Below, piece after piece: positions 18,209-26,259 of a DNA stretch of 64,000 nt. Under the pieces are notes generated by a model, which was not told the origin of the DNA, made no database searches, and saw only the letters and a list, made by a program, of their open reading frames with translations. Every line of letters starts with the position of its first letter. The stretch's first letter is position 1. The position numbers were made by a program, and so were the translations under genes. Source of the stretch: Rhizorhapis sp. SPR117 (GTDB lineage Bacteria; Pseudomonadota; Alphaproteobacteria; Sphingomonadales; Sphingomonadaceae). The stretch is taken from contig NZ_JAKKIE010000001.1 in assembly GCF_021742065.1 (NCBI RefSeq), positions 124,001 through 188,000 of the forward strand, written 5' to 3'.

Positions 18209-19612
18209 CTATGCGATCAGGACGTAGGCGATGCCGAGCGCCGCGCAGATGCCCAGCACCGGGATCATCCCGACTTTGAAACGGAAGACCGCGATGGCCG
18301 CGCCGATCGCGAGCACCAGCGCGGCGATGTTCAGAGACGCAAGTACCGGCACATCGAACCCGCCGCCTATGATGGCCACCTTGCGGACCTCGCCGAACAG
18401 GGTGTGGATCGCAAACCAGAGCGCGAGGTTCAGGATGACCCCGACGACGGCGGCGGTAATCGCGCCCAGCGTGGCGGAGAGCGCGCGATTGCCGCGCATC
18501 CGCTCGATGAAGGGAGCCCCCGCGAAGATCCAGAGATAGCAGGGCATGAACGTCACCCAAGTGGTGAGAATCGCCCCCAGCGTGGCGGCAATGAGCGGCG
18601 GCAGGCCGGTCGCTTCCCGAAACGCGGCAAGGAAACCGACGAATTGCGTCACCATGATGAGCGGGCCGGGCGTGGTCTCTGCCAGTCCGAGGCCGTCCAG
18701 CATTTCTCCGGGCTTGAGCCACCCGAAGGTGCCCACGGCTTCCTGCGCGACATAGGCAAGCACCGAATAAGCGCCGCCGAACGTCACCATCGCCATCTGG
18801 CTGAAGAAGGTGGCGATGCGCGTGAACACGTCATCCGGGCCGAGAAAGGCGAACAGCAGTGCAACCGGCGCCAGCCACAAGATCAGCAAGGCGCCGGAGA
18901 TTTTGAGCGACCAGGCGAGATTGGGCCGGGCATGGTCCGGCAGTCCCTCACCCAGCGCGGTATCGCGATCATGAACAACATCTGTTCCTGCCGACGCATG
19001 ACCCCCGCCGACCTGGAAGGCGGAGAGACCGGCACGACCGCCGAGGAAGCCGGCAAGCGCCGCTGTCAGGACGATCAAGGGGAACGGCGCATCAAGGAAG
19101 AAGATCGCCACGAAAGCGGCCACCGCCATCCCCCGCATGACGTTGTTCTTGAGTGCGCGCTTGCCGATGCGCACCACCGCTTCAATGACGACGGCGAGCA
19201 CCGCGGCCTTGAGTCCGAAGAACAGCCCGACGATCAGCGGAGCGTGGCCAAACAGCACATAGATATAGCTGAGTCCCAGGATCGCGACGAACCCCGGCAG
19301 CACGAACAGCGTGCCGGCGACCAGCCCGCCTTTTGTCTTGTGGAGCAGCCAGCCGATATAGGCGGCGAGCTGCTGCGCCTCGGGGCCGGGAAGCAACATG
19401 CAATAGTTGAGTGCGTGGAGGAAGCGTTCCTCACCGATCCAGCGTTTCTCGTCGACCAGGATGCGGTGCATCACCGCGATCTGCCCGGCAGGGCCGCCAA
19501 AGCTCAGCGCCGCGATCCGCGCCCAGACGCCGGTTGCCTCACGAAAGGAAATACCGTGATCCGGCAAGGTTGCTTCGCTGCTTGCGGGCAGTTCCGTCAC
19601 CGCGCCGCTCAT
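18209..19612 (-). CDS. chrA: Chromate transporter ChrA
   Basis: This 467-residue inner-membrane protein contains two CHR half-domains. The first has LSFGGPAGQIAVMH and LLPGPEAQQLAAYIGW; the second has VTFGGAYSVLAYVAQEAV and ETTPGPLIMVTQFVGFLA. This is the long-chain ChrA type that exports chromate using the proton gradient. About ten hydrophobic segments are visible. The start at 19612 overlaps the stop of the upstream chrB-like gene by 4 bp (ATGA), proving close coupling; an in-frame ATG at 19663 is less likely. The following DUF1259 gene starts 17 bp later. Confidence 0.93.
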   Translation of the reverse strand: MSGAVTELPASSEATLPDHGISFREATGVWARIAALSFGGPAGQIAVMHRILVDEKRWIGEERFLHALNYCMLLPGPEAQQLAAYIGWLLHKTKGGLVAGTLFVLPGFVAILGLSYIYVLFGHAPLIVGLFFGLKAAVLAVVIEAVVRIGKRALKNNVMRGMAVAAFVAIFFLDAPFPLIVLTAALAGFLGGRAGLSAFQVGGGHASAGTDVVHDRDTALGEGLPDHARPNLAWSLKISGALLILWLAPVALLFAFLGPDDVFTRIATFFSQMAMVTFGGAYSVLAYVAQEAVGTFGWLKPGEMLDGLGLAETTPGPLIMVTQFVGFLAAFREATGLPPLIAATLGAILTTWVTFMPCYLWIFAGAPFIERMRGNRALSATLGAITAAVVGVILNLALWFAIHTLFGEVRKVAIIGGGFDVPVLASLNIAALVLAIGAAIAVFRFKVGMIPVLGICAALGIAYVLIA

Positions 19613-20463
19613 GACCGCACCTTTGCCTTGGCCCGGCCCTTCGCGGGTTGATGCGACACCCAATTATGCGTCTCGTCGGTGGCATCGCGGCACCAGCGAT
19701 AGAAAGCATCGTAGAGCAACATCCCGGCTTCGAGCTGCTCCAGATCGTCGGCATACATGCGCGACAGGCCGAGCGAGGCAGCCAGCAGTCCCGCCGCCTC
19801 GGGCACGAGATCGGGCCGCCCGGTGTCGGCACCACGCACGATCGGCGCGAGGCGCTTAAGCGGCTCGTGGCCGCCCAGCCCGAACGCGTCCACCATCACG
19901 TCGAACGTGCAGAGTTCGTCCCGGTGGCTCCAGACAATGCCCTCACCTTCAATGTCGAAAGGGGCAGCGCCGAAGCGTTCGGCGACACCTTGCACCTCGA
20001 ACGGCGCCACGAACAGGAAGATGGCGCTGGGATCGACGAAACGGCGGATCAGCCAGGGACAGGCAATCCGGTCCACCTTGGGACGGCCGCGCGTCACCCA
20101 AACCGTCCGCCTTTCGCTATCGCGGGATGGCAGCACGGTTTCCGGCACCATTGGCAGACCGACACTGGCCCACCCGGCGACACCGTTTTCAAGTGCTTCG
20201 GCAGAAACACCTTCATGGCGCAGACGTGCGGCGGCACCCTGGCTCAACGATCCGCCATCACGACAGGCAATCACGGCGGAGCGTCCCCGAAACTCGTCCG
20301 CCCAGATGCCGATGTCGGCGGCAGCGCGCCGCAATGTTCCGGGGATCAGCAGTGGTTCGGTGGCAAATTCATCTTCGGGCCGAACGTCGATCACAATAGG
20401 CCCGGACGGAATGCCGACCAGGCGAACGAGTTTATCCGATGAAATCGTATTCAAAACAGGCAT
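19609..20463 (-). CDS. Rhodanese-ChrB fusion, chromate resistance protein
   Basis: This 284-residue protein has an N-terminal rhodanese domain (IDVRPEDEFATEPLLIPG; candidate active-site Cys67 in IACRDGGS) followed by a ChrB C-terminal domain starting at RTVWVTRGRPKVDRIACPWLIRRFVDPSA. The ChrB domain holds conserved acidic and His residues and a Cys near DELCTFDVMVDAFG. It probably senses or processes chromate for the coupled ChrA transporter, and the rhodanese part suggests a thiol step. The start at 20463 follows GAAGGGA; a GTG at 20478 is in frame. It is the first gene of the leftward operon 20463-16585. Confidence 0.88.
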   Translation of the reverse strand: MPVLNTISSDKLVRLVGIPSGPIVIDVRPEDEFATEPLLIPGTLRRAAADIGIWADEFRGRSAVIACRDGGSLSQGAAARLRHEGVSAEALENGVAGWASVGLPMVPETVLPSRDSERRTVWVTRGRPKVDRIACPWLIRRFVDPSAIFLFVAPFEVQGVAERFGAAPFDIEGEGIVWSHRDELCTFDVMVDAFGLGGHEPLKRLAPIVRGADTGRPDLVPEAAGLLAASLGLSRMYADDLEQLEAGMLLYDAFYRWCRDATDETHNWVSHQPAKGRAKAKVRS

Positions 20464-20733
20464 GATGCGTCCCTTCACGAAGCAGGACGCGATTCTTCAG
20501 CCTGTCGCCTCGTGGGGAGATCGCGTTCCCCATGCCACAATCATGCCGTGTCCTTCGGTCTTGGTCAATGTTCGATCATGCCGGCCTGAGCGAGGCTTGC
20601 CTGTTCGGGAGCGAGCCGGCCGAACGCAAGGTGATCGTGCGCACCTGAGGATCTCGACCTATATCGGGGTGTGCCACTGCGGTCAGACTGCCGTCAGCAA
20701 GCTACTTTATGCGATATGGGCAAGGGAGATCCC

Positions 20734-20912
20734 GATGTTCATGGCAAAGGTCGCTGGCAAGGACAGGTTCAAGGTCTGGGACGCGCCGCTGAGGCTCTTC
20801 CACTGGCTACTCTCGTCGCGGCCATCGCGGTCGCCTTCCGTCCTCCGAGGGAGACAGTACGTTTGCGGTCTGGCATTGGCGCGATCTTCGGCACGGTCGT
20901 TTGGCGACTATA
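20734..20912 (+). pseudogene. Cytochrome b-type N-terminal remnant with two frameshifts
   Basis: From ATG 20734 one frame reads DRFKVWDAPLRLFHWLL, the hallmark start of cytochrome b561/NiFe-hydrogenase-type b subunits with the first heme-ligand His. It then continues in a second frame as VAAIAVAF and in a third as SSEGDSTFAVWHWRD. Two single-base shifts therefore broke a gene of which only about 60 codons remain. An intact cytochrome b561 gene starts 70 bp downstream, which suggests replacement or deletion between related genes. Confidence 0.65.
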
Positions 20913-20982
20913 ACCCCTTGATCAAGAACAATGCATTCTGTGCTTGTAGCTCCCATGATGAAACACGAATGCGAGGCTTGCA

Positions 20983-21531
20983 ATGAATCCAACCGATAGC
21001 CGTCAGCGTTTCTCCTCCCTGTCGATCGCTCTCCACTGGGTCACGGTGCTGCTGATTTCCGCCGTGTATGCGACCATCCTGCTCCGGGAGAACTACCCCA
21101 AGGGAACCGACATACGTGAAGGGCTGAAAACCTGGCATTTCATGCTCGGACTGGCGGTGCTGGCCCTGATTGTCATCCGCTTGATGGCGCGCCTCGGCAG
21201 CCGCAAGCCGCCTATCACGCCGGAACCGCCAGTTTGGCAGGCGCTGCTGGCCAGTACGACGCATTTTGCGCTTTACGCCTTCATGCTGGCAATGCCCGTC
21301 GCAGGCTGGGTGATCCTGAGCGCCTCGGGCAAAACGATCCCATTCTTTGGCCTGGAGCTCCCCGCTCTGGTCGGCCAGAGCAAGACCTTGGCGGCGCAGG
21401 TGAAGGCGATACACGAGACGGTCGGGACGATAGGATATTTACTGATCGGCCTCCATGCACTTGCGGCCCTATACCATCATTATGTCGTCAAAGACGATAC
21501 CTTGCGCCGCATGCTGCCGGGGCGGCATTGA
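20983..21531 (+). CDS. Cytochrome b561
   Basis: This 182-residue membrane protein has four transmembrane helices. Heme-b ligand histidines lie in helix 1 (SIALHWVTVLLISAVYA), helix 2 (LKTWHFMLGLAVLALI), and the last helix (YLLIGLHALAALYHHYVVKDD). This is the prokaryotic cytochrome b561 (YodB/CybB) pattern, which moves electrons between the quinone pool and periplasmic acceptors. It heads a set with a second membrane b-type protein (21560) and an eight-heme cytochrome c (22135); the 28-bp gap and following ATGA overlap support one operon. Confidence 0.9.
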   Translation: MNPTDSRQRFSSLSIALHWVTVLLISAVYATILLRENYPKGTDIREGLKTWHFMLGLAVLALIVIRLMARLGSRKPPITPEPPVWQALLASTTHFALYAFMLAMPVAGWVILSASGKTIPFFGLELPALVGQSKTLAAQVKAIHETVGTIGYLLIGLHALAALYHHYVVKDDTLRRMLPGRH

Positions 21532-21559
21532 TGTCGGCGTGCCGATCGGGCCGTGCAGA

Positions 21560-22138
21560 ATGAAAATCCGCCTTATCCTAAAAGAGATTCTGCCATTCTA
21601 CTTCAGGCTGGTCGTCCTTGCCGCCGTTACCCTGTTCATCGATCTCATCCTTCACCTGACGGATCTGGTCTGGATCGGACGCTACCTTGGGATCCCCGGC
21701 GTGATCCTGATCCTTCTTTCGTTTGGCCATTCGCTGCGCAAGCGCGGGGTGATCAAGAGCTCAAATCCGGTCCGCCTGCTACGGCTCCACGAATGGCTGG
21801 CCTGGATCGGCGCCACGCTCGTCCTCGTCCACGCGGGTATCCACTTCAATGCCGTCCTCGCCTGGCTCGCTGTCGCCGCCATGGCAGTGAACATCACCAG
21901 CGGACTAACCGGCAAGTATCTCGTCCAGCGTTCGCAGCGCTGGATGAAGCAGGCCAAGACCGAGTTACGCGATGAAGGACTCGCCGACAGTGAAATCGAA
22001 CAGCAACTGTTCTGGAACAGCCTGGCGGCGGGGCTGGTGCGCAAATGGCGGACCATTCACCTGCCGATTGCGCTGGCCTTCGCTGTGCTTGCCACCGCCC
22101 ACATCCTTTCGACCTTCCTCTTCTGGGGGTGGAAATGA
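21560..22138 (+). CDS. Membrane b-type cytochrome-like protein
   Basis: This 192-residue product has about four membrane helices. Histidines stand where heme-b ligands would be in RLHEWLAWIGATLVLVHAGIHFN and TIHLPIALAFAVLATAHI. A cytoplasmic loop (QRWMKQAKTELRDEGLADSE) separates the pairs. It resembles the membrane anchor of multiheme or ferric-reductase-like complexes. The ATG at 21560 was chosen because it directly precedes the first membrane segment. Its stop overlaps the start of the multiheme cytochrome gene by 4 bp, which argues that the two proteins form one electron-transfer complex. Confidence 0.75.
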   Translation: MKIRLILKEILPFYFRLVVLAAVTLFIDLILHLTDLVWIGRYLGIPGVILILLSFGHSLRKRGVIKSSNPVRLLRLHEWLAWIGATLVLVHAGIHFNAVLAWLAVAAMAVNITSGLTGKYLVQRSQRWMKQAKTELRDEGLADSEIEQQLFWNSLAAGLVRKWRTIHLPIALAFAVLATAHILSTFLFWGWK

Positions 22139-22857
22139 AACGCTCCCTCTGGATCGGGATTTCGCTGATACTGGCGGCGATCATCTCCCTGAGCTTCCTT
22201 CGCCCGCATGAGATGGTCAGTCCCGGCAACCTGATCCCGGCGCATTCGGCGCTGCAGAACAATTGCTTCGCGTGCCATGCCCCGTTTCAGGGGGCGTCAG
22301 CCGAACGCTGCACCAGCTGCCATGTCGTGGCTGATATCGGCCTGCGCACAACAAAGGGTATCGAGATCCGGCAATCGGAACGAAGGCCGGCTTTCCATCA
22401 GGCGCTCACCGAGTCCGATTGCATGGCCTGCCACAGCGATCACCCAAGACCGAGGCTGACCAAGGCCAGCTCAGTCCGATTTGATCACGCCCTGCTGAAA
22501 GCTGACGCGCGCGCGAACTGCCAGTCCTGTCACATGGCTCCGCGCGATGATCTGCATCGCGGCCAGGCCCTGGCCTGCGCGACGTGTCACCAGCCAGCGC
22601 ACTGGAAGCCGGCAACATTCGACCACAGCCGCTATTTCCTGCTCGACCGCGATCACAACACAGCCTGCACGACCTGCCACCTGGATAGCAATTACAAGGA
22701 GTACACCTGCTACGGATGCCATGAGCATCAGCAGGCAAAAATTATCGCCAAGCACCGCGAGGAAGGGATAACCAACATCGAGAACTGTGTCCGTTGCCAC
22801 CGCAGCGCGCATGGCGAGGCAGAGGGCGAGCATGAGGGCGGAAGGCGCGAAGACTAG
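22135..22857 (+). CDS. Octaheme c-type cytochrome
   Basis: This 240-residue exported protein has an uncleaved or cleavable N-terminal helix (MKRSLWIGISLILAAIISLSFL) and eight CxxCH heme-binding motifs: CFACH, CTSCH, CMACH, CQSCH, CATCH, CTTCH, CYGCH and CVRCH. Additional His residues between the motifs can serve as distal ligands. It is probably anchored to or exposed on the periplasmic side and takes electrons from the b-type proteins encoded just before it. Its start overlaps the previous stop (ATGA). The terminal reductase or acceptor is not encoded nearby, so the physiological substrate is unknown. Confidence 0.9.
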   Translation: MKRSLWIGISLILAAIISLSFLRPHEMVSPGNLIPAHSALQNNCFACHAPFQGASAERCTSCHVVADIGLRTTKGIEIRQSERRPAFHQALTESDCMACHSDHPRPRLTKASSVRFDHALLKADARANCQSCHMAPRDDLHRGQALACATCHQPAHWKPATFDHSRYFLLDRDHNTACTTCHLDSNYKEYTCYGCHEHQQAKIIAKHREEGITNIENCVRCHRSAHGEAEGEHEGGRRED

Positions 22858-23017
22858 CGGTCTATCACCCGGCCCCCCGTTCCTTTGAGAAGAATATTTT
22901 ACGGCCCCGGTCGTTACAGGGTTACCGGGTTGACCAATTCAAGGGTTCAGCTGTGGGCTGGTGACCGCAAGCATATCGGCCGGAGAAGCCCGGTTCCGCA
23001 AAATGAAAGGATAGACG

Positions 23018-23410
23018 ATGACCTACTACATTGCCGCCAAGTTACAGGTTCCCTTTGATGACGCCATCGTCCGCACCGAGGCGGCGCTGAAGACCGAAGG
23101 TTTTGGCGTCATTAGTCGGATCGATATCCAGCAGACCCTCAAATCAAAGATCGACGTCGACTTCCGTCCGTATACGATCCTCGGGGCCTGCAATCCGTCG
23201 TTGGCTCATGAAGCGCTGCAGTTGGAGGATAAGGTCGGCCTGATGTTGCCATGCAATGTCATTGTGCAGCAGTCTGGTTCTGATGAAGTTGAAGTCGCGG
23301 CGATTGATCCTGTGGCCTCAATGCAGGCCATCACTAATCCTGTGTTGTTAAAAGCCGCTGACACCGTCCGTGAAAAACTCGCACGCGCGATTGCCCTGCT
23401 GAGCCATTGA
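23018..23410 (+). CDS. DUF302 family protein
   Basis: This 130-residue protein (FDDAIVRTEAALKTEGFGVIS, IDVDFRPYTILGACNPSLAHEAL, LMLPCNVIVQQ) matches the DUF302 domain. The hallmark YxILGACNPxxAxxAL and LPCNV motifs hold two cysteines that may bind a ligand or metal. The function is unknown; members often accompany stress or thiol genes. A GAAAGG ribosome binding site is close to the ATG at 23018. It is followed on the same strand by an HdeD-like gene. Confidence 0.9.
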   Translation: MTYYIAAKLQVPFDDAIVRTEAALKTEGFGVISRIDIQQTLKSKIDVDFRPYTILGACNPSLAHEALQLEDKVGLMLPCNVIVQQSGSDEVEVAAIDPVASMQAITNPVLLKAADTVREKLARAIALLSH

Positions 23411-23500
23411 GGATTGGTCTGGCAGGTTAACGGCATTGATCCGACGGGCAAAAGCATGGACAATCCCACGCGCACTGCTGAGAAATCGGAGATCGATTGT

Positions 23501-24076
23501 ATGACGGGCGATACTTCCATGGGTCAACAGACGGGATCGGGCAGCGATGACATTCGCCACAAAACGGGCTGGGGCTGGATTCTCGCTTATGGCGTGATCG
23601 TGTTCCTGGTCGGCCTGCTGGCGCTGTTCAACCCGATCGCGACCGGAATGGCGACAGGCCTTCTGATCGGCGTGATGCTGGTCGTCTACGGCATTTTCGC
23701 GATCATTGCCGGAGTATCGTCCTTGTCGCGCCGCGCGCGCTGGATCGAACTACTGCTTGGCATGCTGGGTATCGTTGCGGGCGCGGTCACGATCTTCAAC
23801 CCCTTTGCCGGTGCGCTCTCACTGGTACTGCTGATCGGCGCGTGGCTGCTGGTCAGCGGCATCTTCGAGATCGTGAGCGCGTTCAGGATCGCCCATGATC
23901 GGGCCTGGCGACTGGTTCTCGGTGTACTGGACGTTGTCCTGGGCGGACTGCTGCTGTTCAGCGGACCGGGCACAGGCCTCGTCTTCCTCGCCTTTTGCGT
24001 CGGGATCAGCTTCCTGTTCCGGGGCGCTTTCCTCGTCGTGCTGGCTTTGGGATTACGCAGGGTGGCGCGCGCCTGA
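23501..24076 (+). CDS. HdeD-family membrane protein
   Basis: This 191-residue protein has six membrane helices in three similar pairs (for example WILAYGVIVFLVGLLALFNP, WIELLLGMLGIVAGAVTIFNP and WRLVLGVLDVVLGGLLLFSGP). This is the HdeD/DUF308 family associated with acid and general stress. ATG at 23501 is chosen for its GGAG spacing; upstream in-frame starts at 23456 (ATG) and 23414 (TTG) would add a polar leader. It lies next to DUF302 and phospholipase D-family genes, forming a small envelope-stress cluster. Confidence 0.85.
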   Translation: MTGDTSMGQQTGSGSDDIRHKTGWGWILAYGVIVFLVGLLALFNPIATGMATGLLIGVMLVVYGIFAIIAGVSSLSRRARWIELLLGMLGIVAGAVTIFNPFAGALSLVLLIGAWLLVSGIFEIVSAFRIAHDRAWRLVLGVLDVVLGGLLLFSGPGTGLVFLAFCVGISFLFRGAFLVVLALGLRRVARA

Positions 24077-24102
24077 TTCTGTCGCTTCGCCTGCGCAGAT
24101 AC

Positions 24103-25704
24103 ATGGTTCTGGTCTTGCAATGCCTGGGCGGGCTGACGCTCGTTCTGCTGACGGCGGGTATCGCCATCCACCTGCTCTATCCGCTGCCCGAGCTTGAGCC
24201 GCGGACAGCGTCGGCGCACATCACGGATACCGGCGATACGCCGTTGGGGCGCGGCGTTGCGCATCTGTCCCGCGATCAGGACGGCCGTTCGGGCATCCAC
24301 CAGTTGAACGACGGTCGTGACGCATTCGCCGCCCGGATCCTGCTGGCGCGCGCCGCCACCCGCAGCCTCGATATCCAATATTATATCTGGCACGGCGACC
24401 GATCGGGCACCTTGTTGCTGGAAGCCGTGCGCCAGGCCGCCGATCGCGGGGTGCGGGTGCGGATGCTGCTCGACGACAACGGCATCGCGGGCATGGACGG
24501 TGTGCTGGCGGCATTGGACCGGCATCCCAATATCGAGATCCGCCTGTTCAACCCCTTCGTGCTGCGCCGGCCCAAGATGCTCGGCTATCTCGCCGACTTC
24601 CCCCGGCTCAATCGGCGCATGCACAACAAGAGTTTCACCGCCGACAATCAGGCGACCATCATCGGCGGACGCAATATCGGCGATGAGTATTTCGGCGCGC
24701 GCGACGAGGGCCTGTTCCTCGATCTCGACGTGCTCGCACTCGGTCCTGTCGTCGAGGACATGTCGCGGGACTTCGACCGCTATTGGGTAAGCGAATCGGC
24801 CTATCCTGCCGCCCGCATTCTGCCGGAAGTCTCGCCGGAAGAGCTGAAGCAGCTATCACGTCAGGCGTCGCTGGTCGAAACCGATCCGGCGGCGCGCGCC
24901 TATGTCGAGGCCATTCGTTCGCTGCCGTTTATCGAACAGACGCTGGCCGGAACAATTCCGCTTGAATGGGCGCCAGTCCACATGGTCAGTGACGATCCCG
25001 CCAAGGGTGTCGGCAAGGCGCCACGGGGGGCACTGCTGGCTGTGGCGCTGCGCGATGCAATTGGTGAACCTCACCGCGACGTGCGGCTGGTCTCGGGTTA
25101 TTTCGTGCCGGGGCGAGCGGGGGTCGATGCTCTCGGCACACTGTCGGCAGGCGGTGTCGACGTCGCCGTTTTCACCAACGCCTTCCAATCGACCGATGTG
25201 TGGATCGTGCATGCAGGTTATGCGGAGCGCCGCAAGTCACTGCTCAAGGCCGGTGTCCGGCTTTTCGAAATGCGCGAGCCCGATCGCGCCGATGGAAAGC
25301 GGCCCAAGCGCAGCCTCATCAGCACCGGCTCGGGCAGCAGCGGCGGTAGCGATGGCCCGGTGCTGCGCTCCAGTGCCTCGATGCTGCACGCCAAGACCTT
25401 TGCGGTGGATGGGCAGCGGCTGTTCGTCGGCTCGTTCAACTTCGATCCCCGCTCGATGCATCTCAACACGGAATTGGGGTTCGTGATCGACAGCCCGAAG
25501 CTTGCCGCCGATGTCTCGAACGCGTTCCTGACCGATATCCCCGCCAATGCCTATGAAGTTGTCCTTGCCGAAGATGGCCACCTCAACTGGCTGGAGCAGA
25601 CGCCCGACGGTGTGCGCGTACACACCAGCGAACCCGGAACCAATGGATGGCAGCGCGGGGCCATCTCCATTCTGTCCAAAATGCCGATCGAATGGCTGCT
25701 GTGA
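24103..25704 (+). CDS. Phospholipase D-family protein (cardiolipin synthase C-like)
   Basis: This 533-residue protein has an N-terminal hydrophobic anchor (VLVLQCLGGLTLVLLTAGIAI) and two HKD catalytic motifs: HNKSFTAD with GGRNIGDEYF (near residue 172) and HAKTFAVD with GSFNFDPRS (near 428). Two HKD motifs in one chain and the SLDIQYYIW N-terminal strand fit ClsC-like phosphatidyltransferases, which act on phospholipids at the inner membrane. The start at ATG 24103 is 26 bp after the hdeD stop, although no good ribosome binding site is seen. Confidence 0.9.
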   Translation: MVLVLQCLGGLTLVLLTAGIAIHLLYPLPELEPRTASAHITDTGDTPLGRGVAHLSRDQDGRSGIHQLNDGRDAFAARILLARAATRSLDIQYYIWHGDRSGTLLLEAVRQAADRGVRVRMLLDDNGIAGMDGVLAALDRHPNIEIRLFNPFVLRRPKMLGYLADFPRLNRRMHNKSFTADNQATIIGGRNIGDEYFGARDEGLFLDLDVLALGPVVEDMSRDFDRYWVSESAYPAARILPEVSPEELKQLSRQASLVETDPAARAYVEAIRSLPFIEQTLAGTIPLEWAPVHMVSDDPAKGVGKAPRGALLAVALRDAIGEPHRDVRLVSGYFVPGRAGVDALGTLSAGGVDVAVFTNAFQSTDVWIVHAGYAERRKSLLKAGVRLFEMREPDRADGKRPKRSLISTGSGSSGGSDGPVLRSSASMLHAKTFAVDGQRLFVGSFNFDPRSMHLNTELGFVIDSPKLAADVSNAFLTDIPANAYEVVLAEDGHLNWLEQTPDGVRVHTSEPGTNGWQRGAISILSKMPIEWLL

Positions 25705-25868
25705 ATGGCGGAGTTGCAACGGGTGATCGGCCCCGCTTCGCCTTGTAGCCCATATGATGACGGGATCGACGACACTCGGAGGGTAAAGGCGGCAGCGCAC
25801 GTGTATCCACGTGGTCGGTTGACCAGTGGTCATGATATCTCCCGAAACATTCGAATCCTGGAGCCTGA

Positions 25869-26240
25869 TCAGTACCGGACCCGGAAGCCGGCGATGCCCC
25901 TGAGGCTGTAGCCTTCGCCGAAGTCGACGATCAGCGTGTCACCGGAAACTTCGGTGTAGAGTATATCTCCCATTGCCCCAGCTGTAGCTGCCGCCAGTTC
26001 CGGCGATATGTCGAGTCCGAGTGCAAATCCCGTATTTTCAAATGCTTCGGCGATATGCCTCGTCGCCCAGCCGACGGCGCATCCAACATCGACCACCTTC
26101 TCCCCCGATAGCATAGGCGGCTTGCACGAGCAGCGCTTCGCTGATCGGTTCGATCATGCTTTCGAAACGGTCGAGCTGGGCGAGCCAGTGCGTACCCGCT
26201 TCACCTGCCCAGTAGTGCGCGACAGTCCTTCGCTGTTCTC
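25869..26240 (-). pseudogene. Chimeric remnant: methyltransferase fragment joined to an autotransporter barrel tail
   Basis: On the minus strand the first part reads as a SAM-dependent methyltransferase: VAHYWAGEAGTHWLAQLDRF, then after a frameshift at about 26110 LSGEKVVDVGCAVGWATRHI (SAM motif I) and GFALGLDISPELAAA. At about 25968 the text switches to ILYTEVSGDTLIVDFGEGYS and ends GIAGFRVRY. This matches the last ~33 residues of the giant autotransporter encoded at 45078-58949 (MLYTEISGDTPIADFGEGYS ... GTAGFRVRF). Both halves are truncated. The IS630 element lies just 20 bp further. Confidence 0.75.
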
Positions 26241-26259
26241 GCCAGGATCATGCATTCTA

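Noticed and set aside
18404..19651. 415-codon plus-strand frame opposite chrA
   Set aside because: The charged Arg/Asp/His-rich composition is typical of antisense of a membrane protein; chrA is certain.
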